From an uncultured Bacteroidota bacterium (GTDB taxonomy: Bacteria; Bacteroidota; Bacteroidia; Chitinophagales; Chitinophagaceae): a stretch of DNA of 62,202 nt. Each line of letters opens with the position of its first letter. The stretch's first letter is position 1. The position numbers were made by a program, and so were the translations under genes. The notes under the pieces are model-generated. The model made no database searches and was not told the DNA's origin. It saw only the letters and a list, made by a program, of their open reading frames with translations. The stretch lies in assembly GCA_903926855.1 (NCBI GenBank), contig CAIYKV010000254.1, positions 1 to 62,202 of the forward strand, read 5' to 3'. Shown one piece after another: positions 1 to 9,022 of the stretch.

Positions 1-125
1 ACACGTAATAGTTCCCCTTTATACCATTTTTTATAAAAAAGTAACCCAAAAGCCAGCAAATGGAGAATAGTTAATAAATAATTAATATGAAAAATATTAT
101 CGTAAATACATATCTAAATTACCTA

Positions 126-1490
126 TTAGCCTCTTAGATGCCAGGCTTTTGGCCGGGTAAATACCCGTAATCCGGCGTGAGATAAAGTACTGCCAAATCC
201 ACTATGTTTTCTTCCGCTCCAGGGTAGAGCAGCGCTAACTCTGTCACAACAATTCCAGTAAACTGTACCCACATTTAGTTGCTCCTCAATCCGGGCAGCC
301 CTTGACTGGTTATTGGAATAAACGGAAGCGGTTAGTCCATATTCCGTATCGTTCATGAGCCGGACGGCTTCCTCATCACCGCTAACTTTCATGATTCCGA
401 TAATGGGTCCGAAAGATTCTTCTTTCATAACCTCCATTTCATGCGTCACATTTACCAGCACGGTAGGCGCAAAATAATTGCCCGCCCTGTTTAGTTGCTT
501 ACCCCCCAAGGCAACCGAAGACCCCTTTTTTACTGCATCTGCTACCTGTGCCGTTAAGAGCTGTACCTGCTCCTTTCTGGTAAGTGCGGCTATATAAACA
601 TTTTCTTCGGTAGGCAAACCTATCTGATAAGAAGCCACTTCTTTTAGAAATGCTTCCAGATAGGCATCGTATACTTTTTCATGCACATAAATACGTTCTA
701 CCGAACAACAACTCTGTCCGTTATTATAAAATACCCCATCAGCTGTTCCGGCTGCAACAGCGGCAATATCGATAATATCATCTGTTACATATAAGGGGTC
801 TTTACCGCCCAGTTCCAGTCCGCATGGCACCATATATTTACTCACCCGCTCATAAATATGCTTACCGGTTTTATAAGACCCGGTAAAAAAATATCCGTCC
901 AGTCTTTCCTCCAGTACCTGCTCTCCCACATCCCCCGCACCAATAACAGCTTGAAACACATTTACCGGAACACCTGCTTCGTGTAAATATTTTTGTATCT
1001 CTAAACCGGTTAGACTGGCCAGTTCAGATGGTTTGTATAGCACGGCATTACCGGCCAGGAGGGCAGGAACGAATACATTGGTCCCCACCAGATAAGGATA
1101 ATTCCAGGCAGAGATATTGGCTACCACTCCCAAAGGTTCGTATACAATCTTTTCTTTTGTACCTCCTTCTTCAACCATCCATTCCGGACGTAAGTATTTT
1201 TCTGCATTAGTGGTAAGCCAGTCAATTCTTGCACAAGCCCCTTTGATTTCATTAATGGATTGCTGCAGGGGTTTACCAGTTTCTGCGGTTAAGATTTCTG
1301 CTAGCGAGCTGATATTGTTTGTAAGCAAAATGGCAAACTGTTGTAATAGGGTAATCCTGACAGCCAGATCAGTACCATTCCATTCTTTTTGACCGATACG
1401 AAGCCTGTTTATTTTTTCTGAGATGCTGGCATGGGTATCTGTATCAAGTATAGTAATCAGTTCGTCAGTGGCCGGATTAAAAATTTTCAT
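126..1490 (-). CDS. NAD(P)-dependent aldehyde dehydrogenase
   Basis: This 454-residue protein belongs to the aldehyde dehydrogenase superfamily, which oxidises aldehydes to acids with NAD(P). Visible landmarks are the Asn of AWNYP (about residue 130), the cofactor-binding Lys of LYKPSE (153), the FFTGS glycine motif (201-205), the general base in ELGGK (Glu226) and the nucleophile in GQSC (Cys261). I start it at the ATG at 1490, where MKIFNPATDE matches the usual N-terminus; the open frame runs further upstream, but only through the 3' end of the preceding gene. It overlaps that gene by 14 bases and is the last gene of a five-gene operon. By position it should oxidise a gamma-glutamylated amino aldehyde, as PuuC does in the E. 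coli putrescine pathway. The family call is secure; the substrate is inferred from context. Confidence 0.93.
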   Translation of the reverse strand: MKIFNPATDELITILDTDTHASISEKINRLRIGQKEWNGTDLAVRITLLQQFAILLTNNISSLAEILTAETGKPLQQSINEIKGACARIDWLTTNAEKYLRPEWMVEEGGTKEKIVYEPLGVVANISAWNYPYLVGTNVFVPALLAGNAVLYKPSELASLTGLEIQKYLHEAGVPVNVFQAVIGAGDVGEQVLEERLDGYFFTGSYKTGKHIYERVSKYMVPCGLELGGKDPLYVTDDIIDIAAVAAGTADGVFYNNGQSCCSVERIYVHEKVYDAYLEAFLKEVASYQIGLPTEENVYIAALTRKEQVQLLTAQVADAVKKGSSVALGGKQLNRAGNYFAPTVLVNVTHEMEVMKEESFGPIIGIMKVSGDEEAVRLMNDTEYGLTASVYSNNQSRAARIEEQLNVGTVYWNCCDRVSAALPWSGRKHSGFGSTLSHAGLRVFTRPKAWHLRG

Positions 1491-2198
1491 AGAGTGATTT
1501 ATTTGCTTCTGATAAAAACCAGGCAAGGATATTTTCAGAAAGAGGATTTGTTTTTTTATCATCCATTCTTTCGGGATGCCATTGCACGCCCAGTAGTGGG
1601 GATTTATTGTAAGGGTCTTTCCATTCAACGCCTTCAATAACACCATCATCCGTTGAAACCGCATTTACTACCAGGCTATCTGAAATCAGGTCAATGGCCT
1701 GGTGATGTGCGCTATTCACTTCTCCGGATAAACGACCGCTGATTGAAAACAGTAAGCTGTTTTCGGCAATCGTAATTGTGTGAAGACCATCTTTATCTTC
1801 TTTTCTTTTGTGATCCTGTTTCCCTGCTTCTTCCAAATCAGGAACCAGGGATCCACCCAGATAAGTATTGAGTAATTGCAATCCGCGACAGATAGCGAGT
1901 ATCGGTAAACGATTTTCTATGGCTAGTTGAAGAATCTTCATTTCAAAAATATCCCTTTCCTTATTCCATTCTTTGGGCATATTCGGATAACGGGTTCTCT
2001 GGCTATTATAAAAAGCGGGTGTTATATCTACACCACCGGATAACAGAATACCCTGACATCTTTTTACATCATCCGTATTTTGTGTTTCATAGGAAAGGGT
2101 AATCAGGTCAATCGCGGCATCCTCGTCCAAATCCAGTCAAGATAATTTTGAAACCTGGATTCTGTTGCTGTTATTCCTATGGTTATTGTTTTTGTCAT
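1477..2198 (-). CDS. Class I glutamine-amidotransferase-like gamma-glutamyl hydrolase (PuuD-like), apparent frameshift
   Basis: The protein resembles gamma-glutamyl-GABA hydrolases (peptidase family C26). The long frame shows LSGGVD, the nucleophile Cys in AICRGLQLLN, SAHHQAID, and the His/Glu pair in GVQWHPE. The natural ATG appears to be at 2198, three bases after the upstream dehydrogenase stop, and gives MTKTITIGITATESRFQNYL, the N-terminus expected for this family. That frame hits TGA near 2106, while the conserved remainder (LDEDAAIDLIT onward) is in another frame that is open from a TTG at 2130. So one base appears lost, or two gained, around 2120-2135. This could be a real mutation, a sequencing error, or programmed shifting; I see no slippery heptamer. 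The stop overlaps the next gene start by 14 bases. The role would be to release glutamate from the gamma-glutamyl product. Confidence 0.8.
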
Positions 2199-2201
2199 GA
2201 T

Positions 2202-3341
2202 TTATAGTGCGGATTCATAAAGTGTTTTAAAATCAGCACGAGTTACCGGCTTTGGGTTATTGGGATGTGCAAAATCTGCAAATGCAAGATCTGCGAGTGT
2301 ATCTATATGTTTTGTTTCAACCCCAACTTCCCTAAGCTTATTAGGAATATGAACGCGTGAATTCAAATCAAAAAGATATTCTACAACACCTTCCCCGGTT
2401 TCATTTTTCAGTTCTAATGCGTGCGCGATGCGTATAAATTTTTCTTCTGAACCAATTATATTAAATCGCATACCGTAAGGCAGGTTTACTGCATTGGCTA
2501 ATCCATGGTGTGTATCCAGCAATGCAGACATAGGATGTGCCAGGGAATGAACTACGCCCAATCCTTTCTGAAACGCAATCGCCCCCATCATCGAAGCAAG
2601 CAGCATATCTGAACGGGAGGCAAGGGTTGGGGCATTCACTGCCTGTTCTAATGAGCCTGCTATCAGCCGGATTCCTTCAAGGGCAATTCCATCGCATATC
2701 GGATGATAATTTTTTGCGAGAAATGCTTCCATATTATGAGTTAACGCATCCATGCCAGTTGCAGCAGTGACAAATGGAGGCAAGTCCATAGTAAGCAAAG
2801 GATCCGCAAAAACAATTTTAGCGAGCAATTTTGGAGAGAACAATATTTTTTTCTGATGGGTATCATCGTCTGCAATTATTGCCGACCTGCCCACTTCACT
2901 TCCTGTTCCCGCAGTAGTAGGAATGGTAATAAAATGTGGCACTTCATTCGTAACATAGATATCACCACCAATCAGGTCATCGTATTTGAAAAGATCTTCG
3001 CGATGATTGATACGTAACAAAATTGCCCTGGCCACATCAATCGCGGCGCCTCCGCCAATTCCTATAATACAATCGGATTGTGAGGAATCGAATACTTCAG
3101 TGCCTTTATATACATCAGATTTAACAGGATTCTTATGCATATCATGAAATACTGTTACTAAAAATCCTTTTGCAGAAAGATCCGTTACAATTTTTTTAAA
3201 AAAAGACAATCCTGCGATAGTAGGATCTGTAACAATCAATGGTTTTTGTAACTGATTGGTTTTTAAATAAGCAGGTAGTTCCTCTACAGCACCCGCACCA
3301 AAACGGATAATCGTTGGAAAATTAAATTGTGAAACAGGCAT
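2202..3341 (-). CDS. Iron-containing alcohol dehydrogenase
   Basis: This 379-residue protein belongs to the group III (iron-type) alcohol dehydrogenases. It has the NAD-binding GIGGGAAIDVARA stretch (about 94-106), TAGTGSEVG, and the metal ligands Asp198, His202, His265 and His279. The ligand spacing of 4, 63 and 14 is the same as in FucO-type enzymes. The ATG at 3341 (MPVSQFNFP) is preferred over an in-frame TTG six bases upstream. It ends three bases before the amidotransferase start. An alcohol dehydrogenase is unexpected in a putrescine operon, where an FAD oxidase (PuuB) acts, but it is what would be needed to oxidise the hydroxyl of a gamma-glutamylated amino alcohol. The family is certain; the substrate is inference. 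Confidence 0.93.
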   Translation of the reverse strand: MPVSQFNFPTIIRFGAGAVEELPAYLKTNQLQKPLIVTDPTIAGLSFFKKIVTDLSAKGFLVTVFHDMHKNPVKSDVYKGTEVFDSSQSDCIIGIGGGAAIDVARAILLRINHREDLFKYDDLIGGDIYVTNEVPHFITIPTTAGTGSEVGRSAIIADDDTHQKKILFSPKLLAKIVFADPLLTMDLPPFVTAATGMDALTHNMEAFLAKNYHPICDGIALEGIRLIAGSLEQAVNAPTLASRSDMLLASMMGAIAFQKGLGVVHSLAHPMSALLDTHHGLANAVNLPYGMRFNIIGSEEKFIRIAHALELKNETGEGVVEYLFDLNSRVHIPNKLREVGVETKHIDTLADLAFADFAHPNNPKPVTRADFKTLYESAL

Positions 3342-3483
3342 AATCAATAATGTGTTTAATCAATAACTGGTGTTTCTAGTGGCATGCAGTTAGCATCCTG
3401 ACCTAGCTTTCAAATAATGACAGGATAACGCTGATACAAACCTAAGCGCAAAAAAAGGATATGACAAGCAATCAGAAAGAAGT

Positions 3484-4842
3484 TTATATTATTTCAAAGT
3501 AACGTTTTAGCTCCCAGTCAGTAACTACTTTGGCAAACTGCTTTACCTCCCATTCGCGGGTTTGGGTAAAATGTTGTACAAAAACCTCGCCGAATAATTC
3601 TTTTGCAATGGCAGATGTTTTCATTAAGTGTGTAGCTTCATCTAAACTTTTTGGAAACCGGCCATTGGATAGATCCTGGTATCCATTACCCGCAGTTGCA
3701 GGTTGTTTGAGTGTTAATTTTTTTCGGATCCCATACAAACCGGCCGCTAAACAAGCAGCCATGGCCAGATAAGGGTTGGTATCACTACCTACCACCCTGG
3801 TTTCAAGCCGACAGGATTTTTTCCCTTCTGTAAGTGCCCGTAAGGCAACGGTTCGGTTGTCCATTCCCCAGGTAACGGTTGTGGGTGCCCAAGCGCCTTC
3901 TACCAATCGCTTATATGAATTAATGGTAGGTGCTACCATGGGTAATATATGTGGCAGACAATATAATTGTCCGGCCAGGTAACTTTTCATTAACGGACTC
4001 ATCCTTTGTTTATCCTTTGCATCATGAAACAGGTTATTTTGGGAACGCTTATCCCATAACGACTGGTGAACATGCCCACTACATCCCGGCAGGTTTTCGC
4101 TGAATTTTGCCATAAATGTGGCCATGATTCCGTTTAGTCCGGCTATTTCTTTAACAGCAGTTTTAAAAAGAACGGCCCGGTCTGCAGAGGTAAGTATATC
4201 TCCAAAAGTAATGGCAGCTTCATACACACCCGGACCAGTTTCGGTATGCAGGCCTTCTAGCGGGATACCAAATTTTTTCATGAGATCAAAAAGGTCAGAA
4301 AAAAAATCGTTTCGTTCTGTACTCCGTAATATGGAATACCCAAACATTCCAGGGGTAAGCGGGGTAAGGTTTCTGCCTCCTTTGTCTGCAAAGGAATGAG
4401 AGGTTTCTGCAAAATTAAACCATTCAAATTCCTGTGAAAACTTAGCGGTATATCCGGCTTTGGAAGCCTGGACGATTACTTTCTGTAAAACCTGTCTCGG
4501 ACAAATCGCCAGTGGATTTCCTTTTGCATCAATAAATTCACCCAGAAAAAAGGGAATATCATTTTCCCAGGGTATTTTTCGGAAACTATTGAGAATGATT
4601 TTCAATTTTGCATCCGGGTAACCGGTATGCCAGCCTGTATAACTCGCATTATCATAAGCAGCATCATTCATATCCCACCCGAATACTACATCACAAAAAC
4701 CCAGATCCGTTTCGGCAACCGACAAAAATTTTTCGGCAGAAATATACTTGCCTCTAAGTACTCCATCAATATCCGATACAGCAATCTTAACCCTCCCGGA
4801 AGGATGTTGTTTTACATAATTGAAGATAGACTGAGTATTCAT
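3484..4842 (-). CDS. Glutamine-synthetase-like gamma-glutamyl ligase (PuuA/GlnA4 type)
   Basis: This 452-residue protein has the full catalytic architecture of the glutamine synthetase superfamily: metal-binding Glu residues in SQEFEWF (138/140) and HTETGPGVYE (201/208), GCSGHVHQS at 253-261, the NSYKRL arginine (about 312), and NPYLAMAA near 356. Length and motif spelling fit the PuuA/FluG-like branch, which joins glutamate to amines at ATP cost, rather than assimilatory GlnA. The start ATG at 4842 overlaps the permease stop by four bases (ATGA), indicating translational coupling. Streptomyces GlnA4, a gamma-glutamylethanolamide synthetase, is the best functional parallel given the permease and iron dehydrogenase alongside. 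It is followed by about 140 bases without a gene before the dehydrogenase. Confidence 0.88.
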   Translation of the reverse strand: MNTQSIFNYVKQHPSGRVKIAVSDIDGVLRGKYISAEKFLSVAETDLGFCDVVFGWDMNDAAYDNASYTGWHTGYPDAKLKIILNSFRKIPWENDIPFFLGEFIDAKGNPLAICPRQVLQKVIVQASKAGYTAKFSQEFEWFNFAETSHSFADKGGRNLTPLTPGMFGYSILRSTERNDFFSDLFDLMKKFGIPLEGLHTETGPGVYEAAITFGDILTSADRAVLFKTAVKEIAGLNGIMATFMAKFSENLPGCSGHVHQSLWDKRSQNNLFHDAKDKQRMSPLMKSYLAGQLYCLPHILPMVAPTINSYKRLVEGAWAPTTVTWGMDNRTVALRALTEGKKSCRLETRVVGSDTNPYLAMAACLAAGLYGIRKKLTLKQPATAGNGYQDLSNGRFPKSLDEATHLMKTSAIAKELFGEVFVQHFTQTREWEVKQFAKVVTDWELKRYFEII

Positions 4843-6137
4843 CTTTTGAATAATTTAAATGCCAGGTAAAAAAATATCAATAATCCAAAATATAAAGTAG
4901 CCAGAAAAGCATTGTAGTAACATAAAGCAGTTAACGACAATATGGCCAGTACTAAGGCAATGATGGGTGTAAATGGATAGAAAGGAACCTTGAATGGTCT
5001 TGGCAATGAAGGTTCATTTTTTCTAAGACGGATAAGCGAAAGCATAGAAATTATATACAAGGTAACCGCACCAAATACAGAGAGAATAATGATTTCAGCG
5101 GTTCTACCGGTACAAACAATGACTATCCCCAATACCGCATTACAGATTAACGCATTGGCGGGTGTTTGAAATTTTGGATGAATAGTGCCCAATAGTTTTG
5201 GAGCATTGCCAATTTTGCCAAATTCAAAACTGGCTCTTCCGCTCGCTAAGAGCAGTCCATGAAAAGAAGCGATCAATCCAAATAAACCAATACCGATTAG
5301 CAATTTATAATATACATGGTCGGGAGAAAATAATTTCCCCAGCGCCAATGGCAACGGAGAATCGGAGCTTTCACCGTTTTTCAGGTAAACGATATTCTCC
5401 CATCCCCCTACACCTATTGAGGCGATGAATACCAATACACAAAGAATTACCAAAGTGAGGATGGCCCAACCAAATCCTTTTACAATATCTTTTTGTGGAT
5501 TCAGACTTTCTTCGGCAACGTTGGCTACGCCTTCTATTCCCAAAAAGAACCAGATCGCAAAAGGTAAGGCTGCAAAAGCCCCGGCCCAGCCATGGGGGAA
5601 TGCATTATGCACAAACTGTGTGCTAGAAAAATGAGGTAATGTTAATCCGGAAAATAAGAGCAACTCCCCAACCGCTAAAATTGTAACCGCTAATTCGAAA
5701 CCGGCTGCTGCTTTTACTCCGTAAATATTTAATGCCGTAAAAAACAAATACACCATGATAGCCCCGGCAATAACGGGTATTTGCGGAAAAGCCAGATTGA
5801 AATATGTACCAATGGCAATGGCAATGGCCGGAGGTGCAAATACAAATTCAATGATTTGTGCGATTCCGGCAATAAAACCCAGGTCGTTTTTAAAAGCTTT
5901 TTCCGCATAATCATAAGCACCTCCTGCTTTAGGAATGGCGCAGGCAAGCTCAGCATATGAAAAACTAAAACAGGTATACAGAATGATTACAAAAAATGTG
6001 GCGATAGCCAAACCATAAACACCACCTTTTTCAAGTCCGAGGTTCCAGCCAAAATACATTCCTGATATTACATAACCCACGCCCAGTCCCCAAAGTAATG
6101 CCGGAGTAAGGGTGCGTTTTAAGGTAGGGGTTGACAT
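4839..6137 (-). CDS. APC-family amino acid/ethanolamine permease
   Basis: This 432-residue integral membrane protein has about 12 hydrophobic segments and belongs to the amino acid-polyamine-organocation superfamily. The N-terminal pattern GLGVGYVISGMYFGWNLGL with IPKAGGAYDYAEKAF and LPHF is very close to what I know of ethanolamine permeases (Eat), more so than to PuuP. It is first in a five-gene operon, overlapping the ligase by four bases, and probably imports the substrate that the ligase then glutamylates. No dedicated regulator lies next to it; the 191-base gap to the divergent gene at 6329 must hold the promoter, but no clear TAnnTTTG box was seen on this strand. Confidence 0.88.
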   Translation of the reverse strand: MSTPTLKRTLTPALLWGLGVGYVISGMYFGWNLGLEKGGVYGLAIATFFVIILYTCFSFSYAELACAIPKAGGAYDYAEKAFKNDLGFIAGIAQIIEFVFAPPAIAIAIGTYFNLAFPQIPVIAGAIMVYLFFTALNIYGVKAAAGFELAVTILAVGELLLFSGLTLPHFSSTQFVHNAFPHGWAGAFAALPFAIWFFLGIEGVANVAEESLNPQKDIVKGFGWAILTLVILCVLVFIASIGVGGWENIVYLKNGESSDSPLPLALGKLFSPDHVYYKLLIGIGLFGLIASFHGLLLASGRASFEFGKIGNAPKLLGTIHPKFQTPANALICNAVLGIVIVCTGRTAEIIILSVFGAVTLYIISMLSLIRLRKNEPSLPRPFKVPFYPFTPIIALVLAILSLTALCYYNAFLATLYFGLLIFFYLAFKLFKR

Positions 6138-6328
6138 GGAAGTAATTTAGGATATTCGACTGATTTTTTGGAAGATGTCATAAAATATTATGTTTATGAT
6201 TTCCAGTAACCGACTGAGGCAAACGGAAAATAATTTCTCTATTCTGTTAAAGAACTACTTTATTTTTCTATCTGTATACCGGAAATAGATGTTTTTCTTA
6301 TCTTTTAAAAGCCAAGAGTGGAAATAAC

Positions 6329-7600
6329 ATGAAACGAACTTGCTTGTTTTTGCTTTTATTTGTTTACGCCTTTTCAGCTCAATCTCAATACACGATTTCT
6401 GGAAAAGTGATCAATGCAGATACCAAAGAGCCGGTTCCACTTGCAGCGGTTTTTTTGAGTCATACTTCTTTTGGTGTAACAACAGATGCAGACGGGCGAT
6501 TCCGACTAAAAAGAATACCACAAGGTCGTTTTGAGCTGATTGTTTCTTTAGTAGGTTTTGGAACGTACACGCAACTGATGCGTTCGGATAAGATTTCAGG
6601 GGATATGACGATTCTTCTGAAACCACAAACCGCCGGACTTCCCGACCTTGTGCTAGACCCGATTGAGAAAGGTGGTTGGGAAAAATACGGACAATTTTTC
6701 CTGGACAATTTTATTGGTACTTCTTTTTATTCTACAGGTTGCACACTAACCAATCCGGAAGTCATCCGATTTCGAAAAAGTAGTCATAGCAATACCCTAA
6801 ACGCATTTGCTAACAGTCCACTGGTAATTGTGAATGAATCTTTGGGATATACCATTCAATATCAAATGGAGGAATTTGAGTATGATTATAATACGCATAT
6901 TTTGGTGCTAAATGGTTATCCACTTTTTAAGGATATGTCTCAGGGCAAATCAGGCGCCAAAATCCGAAAATGGCAGGAAAGAAGGAAAGATGTTTATGAA
7001 GGATCTCTCATGCATTTTATGAGAGCATTTTTTACCAATCAGTTGGAAAAACAGGGTTTTGAAATGAGAAGCCTTACAAAAGTTCAAAACAGTTTAAAAG
7101 AGAAGGCGAGACAAATATTCAAAGCCAATCCAGATACAATTGTACATACAGTTATTAAATGGCAGGTATTGAAAGGGCAACAGGTAATTGATTCTACAAA
7201 ACGGATAGACTCTACTTCCGTATATAAAAAAGCATTACTACAACCCGATTCTATTATCAGTTTTGCCATTGTGCCGGCAGACAGTATCGGTTTTGCAATT
7301 GATTCTTCAACGGCAGGAATGTATTTTAAAGACTCTTTACAGGTAACCTATTTACTCAAAAAAGCACCTCTGGAATATAAACGGATTTCGAGGGAACATC
7401 GGTTTGATGAGCACCCTGTATCTGAAATATCCTTATTGAATCAGCATGCAATTTCTGTATTGTATAATGGTTTTTATTTTGGAGCACATGATTTAAAAAC
7501 ACGAAAATTCTGGGCATGGTGGGAAACCATGGCCACTTTACTTCCTTATGATTACTGGCCACCCAAAAAATTCGAAAAATTTACTCAATTATCCTTTTAA
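6329..7600 (+). CDS. Exported protein with CarboxypepD_reg-like domain
   Basis: This 423-residue protein has a signal peptide (MKRTCLFLLLFVYAFSAQSQ), so it is exported. Residues 21-95 form a carboxypeptidase-regulatory-like beta-sandwich (YTISGKVINADTKEPVP, then TTDADGRFRLKRIPQG), a module common at the N-termini of Bacteroidota outer-membrane proteins. The remaining 330 residues contain no motif I can name, and there is no TonB plug/barrel, so it is not a SusC-type receptor. A small hairpin follows the stop, and the barrel protein starting at 7738 lies on the same strand, so the two may share a surface role. Function unknown. Confidence 0.8.
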   Translation: MKRTCLFLLLFVYAFSAQSQYTISGKVINADTKEPVPLAAVFLSHTSFGVTTDADGRFRLKRIPQGRFELIVSLVGFGTYTQLMRSDKISGDMTILLKPQTAGLPDLVLDPIEKGGWEKYGQFFLDNFIGTSFYSTGCTLTNPEVIRFRKSSHSNTLNAFANSPLVIVNESLGYTIQYQMEEFEYDYNTHILVLNGYPLFKDMSQGKSGAKIRKWQERRKDVYEGSLMHFMRAFFTNQLEKQGFEMRSLTKVQNSLKEKARQIFKANPDTIVHTVIKWQVLKGQQVIDSTKRIDSTSVYKKALLQPDSIISFAIVPADSIGFAIDSSTAGMYFKDSLQVTYLLKKAPLEYKRISREHRFDEHPVSEISLLNQHAISVLYNGFYFGAHDLKTRKFWAWWETMATLLPYDYWPPKKFEKFTQLSF

Positions 7601-7614
7601 CCTATACTCACTTC

Positions 7615-7630
7615 TCATCAGAAATGATGA
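7615..7630 (+). terminator. Weak hairpin after the CarboxypepD_reg gene
   Basis: TCATCA-GAAA-TGATGA forms a six-pair stem with a GAAA tetraloop, followed by an AT-rich run. It lies 15 bases after the stop at 7600. The stem is short and AT-rich, so this is only a possible terminator. Confidence 0.3.
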
Positions 7631-7737
7631 ATTTAATTATTTAAAAATTGCACTTTGGCTTAAAATACCATTAACTCTTTTTTGATAGCAAAGCAAAAGT
7701 TACATTGCATCTTATAATCTTATACAAGACAGTCACA

Positions 7738-8970
7738 TTGAAATATCTAACGTGTTTCCTTTTTTTAGTGGTTTCATTTTTTGAAACAAATGCTCAATCG
7801 ACTAATACAAAGGATTCCTTGAGTAAAATTGCTTCGGATAGCCTCAAGAAAACAAATGAAATAGATCTGCTGGATATCATTCAAAAAGTAATCAGGCCCC
7901 ATGCACCACCGAGAACCGATGACGGCGAATCCAGGATTGGTAAGTTTCATACTTCAGTATTACCTGCCGCTCAATACACTTTACAAACAGGATTTGCTGC
8001 AGAAATCGTAGCCAATACTGCTTTTTATACAAGCGATCAGTCTGACGAAAATATTTCGAGTTTTCTTACGAGTATTAACTATACACAGAAAAAGCAATTT
8101 TTTGTACCGATTGAAGGTAGTATTTGGATGAAAGGTAATAAGGCCAATATCCTTACTGACTGGCATTACGAAAAATTTCCTCAATCTACCTATGGACTGG
8201 GCGGCATGACGACTGTTGCCAATCAATATACTATTGATTATAACTATATCAGATTGTATCAGGCATATATGAAAGTAATTTCACCCGATCTTTATCTGGG
8301 TATGGGCTATGATTTGGATTATTATTGGAATATTCAGGAAGTAGATCCCCCTGCAGGAGTGGTTACAGATTTTCAGAAATATGGGTTTTCGAAAAAATCG
8401 GTTGCGTCGGGGATTACACTAAATTTTTTATACGATGCCAGAAGAAATTCCATTAACCCCGAACCAGGCTATTATACGAATATAGTATTGAGAAATAATT
8501 TCACCTTTCTGGGTAGCGATCAAAACTGGCAATCATTGCTGATAGATGCCAGAAAGTATGTTCATTTTCCGGAGGGCTCTAAAAACACACTCGCATTCTG
8601 GACATATGATTGGTTTAATATCAGTGGCAAAGCACCGTATTTGAATCTGGCAAGTACCGCCAGTGATACCTATCTGAATATGGGCAGGGGGTATATACAG
8701 GGACGTTTCCGCGGACAAAATCTGCTATATGGTGAATCTGAATACCGGATGAATATCAGCAGGAATCGAATGTTTGGCGCTGTGGTTTTTTTGAATGCAC
8801 AGAGTTATACTGAGCCGTTAACTAAGCAGTTTCAAACCGTTTTACCCGGGTATGGTTTGGGAATCAGGGTTAAGCTAAATAAATTTTCAAGAACGTTTAT
8901 TGCATTGGATTATGGATGGGGGCTGCATGGTTCTCAGGGAATTTTTGCCAATCTGGGTGAAGTGTTTTAA
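7738..8970 (+). CDS. BamA/TamA-like outer-membrane beta-barrel protein, paralogue 1
   Basis: This protein of about 410 residues looks like the C-terminal barrel of the bacterial surface antigen (D15/Omp85) superfamily without POTRA domains. After a signal-like N-terminus (KYLTCFLFLVVSFFETNAQS) it shows alternating aromatic strands typical of barrels, and it ends in NLGEVF. No in-frame ATG precedes the signal peptide; TTG at 7738 fits best and another TTG at 7705 is possible. It is clearly paralogous to 20888-22153: both share YTQKKQF, PxDAYGxGG/PQSTYGLGG, FxKYGFS, LYDxRxNSINPxPG, Y(L/D)NxGRGYxQ-R and the NLGEVF end. It may insert into or transport across the outer membrane, but no substrate is indicated. 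Confidence 0.72.
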   Translation: MKYLTCFLFLVVSFFETNAQSTNTKDSLSKIASDSLKKTNEIDLLDIIQKVIRPHAPPRTDDGESRIGKFHTSVLPAAQYTLQTGFAAEIVANTAFYTSDQSDENISSFLTSINYTQKKQFFVPIEGSIWMKGNKANILTDWHYEKFPQSTYGLGGMTTVANQYTIDYNYIRLYQAYMKVISPDLYLGMGYDLDYYWNIQEVDPPAGVVTDFQKYGFSKKSVASGITLNFLYDARRNSINPEPGYYTNIVLRNNFTFLGSDQNWQSLLIDARKYVHFPEGSKNTLAFWTYDWFNISGKAPYLNLASTASDTYLNMGRGYIQGRFRGQNLLYGESEYRMNISRNRMFGAVVFLNAQSYTEPLTKQFQTVLPGYGLGIRVKLNKFSRTFIALDYGWGLHGSQGIFANLGEVF

Positions 8971-9022
8971 GAACTCTTCATCGATAGGCTAACAATCCTA
9001 ACAGTTTTTCAGAAAAAGCTTA

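Noticed and set aside
1-125. Possible gene at the left edge
   Set aside because: Only a 16-codon frame (near 88) is visible, in an AT-rich region with no ribosome-binding or family signal.
1491-1664. N-terminal extension of the aldehyde dehydrogenase (58 extra codons)
   Set aside because: It lies wholly in the 3' part of the upstream amidotransferase gene and matches no aldehyde-dehydrogenase N-terminus; MKIFNPATDE is the natural start.
126-6137. Canonical putrescine (Puu) operon
   Set aside because: There is no FAD-dependent gamma-glutamylputrescine oxidase; an iron alcohol dehydrogenase is present instead, and the permease looks like Eat rather than PuuP.
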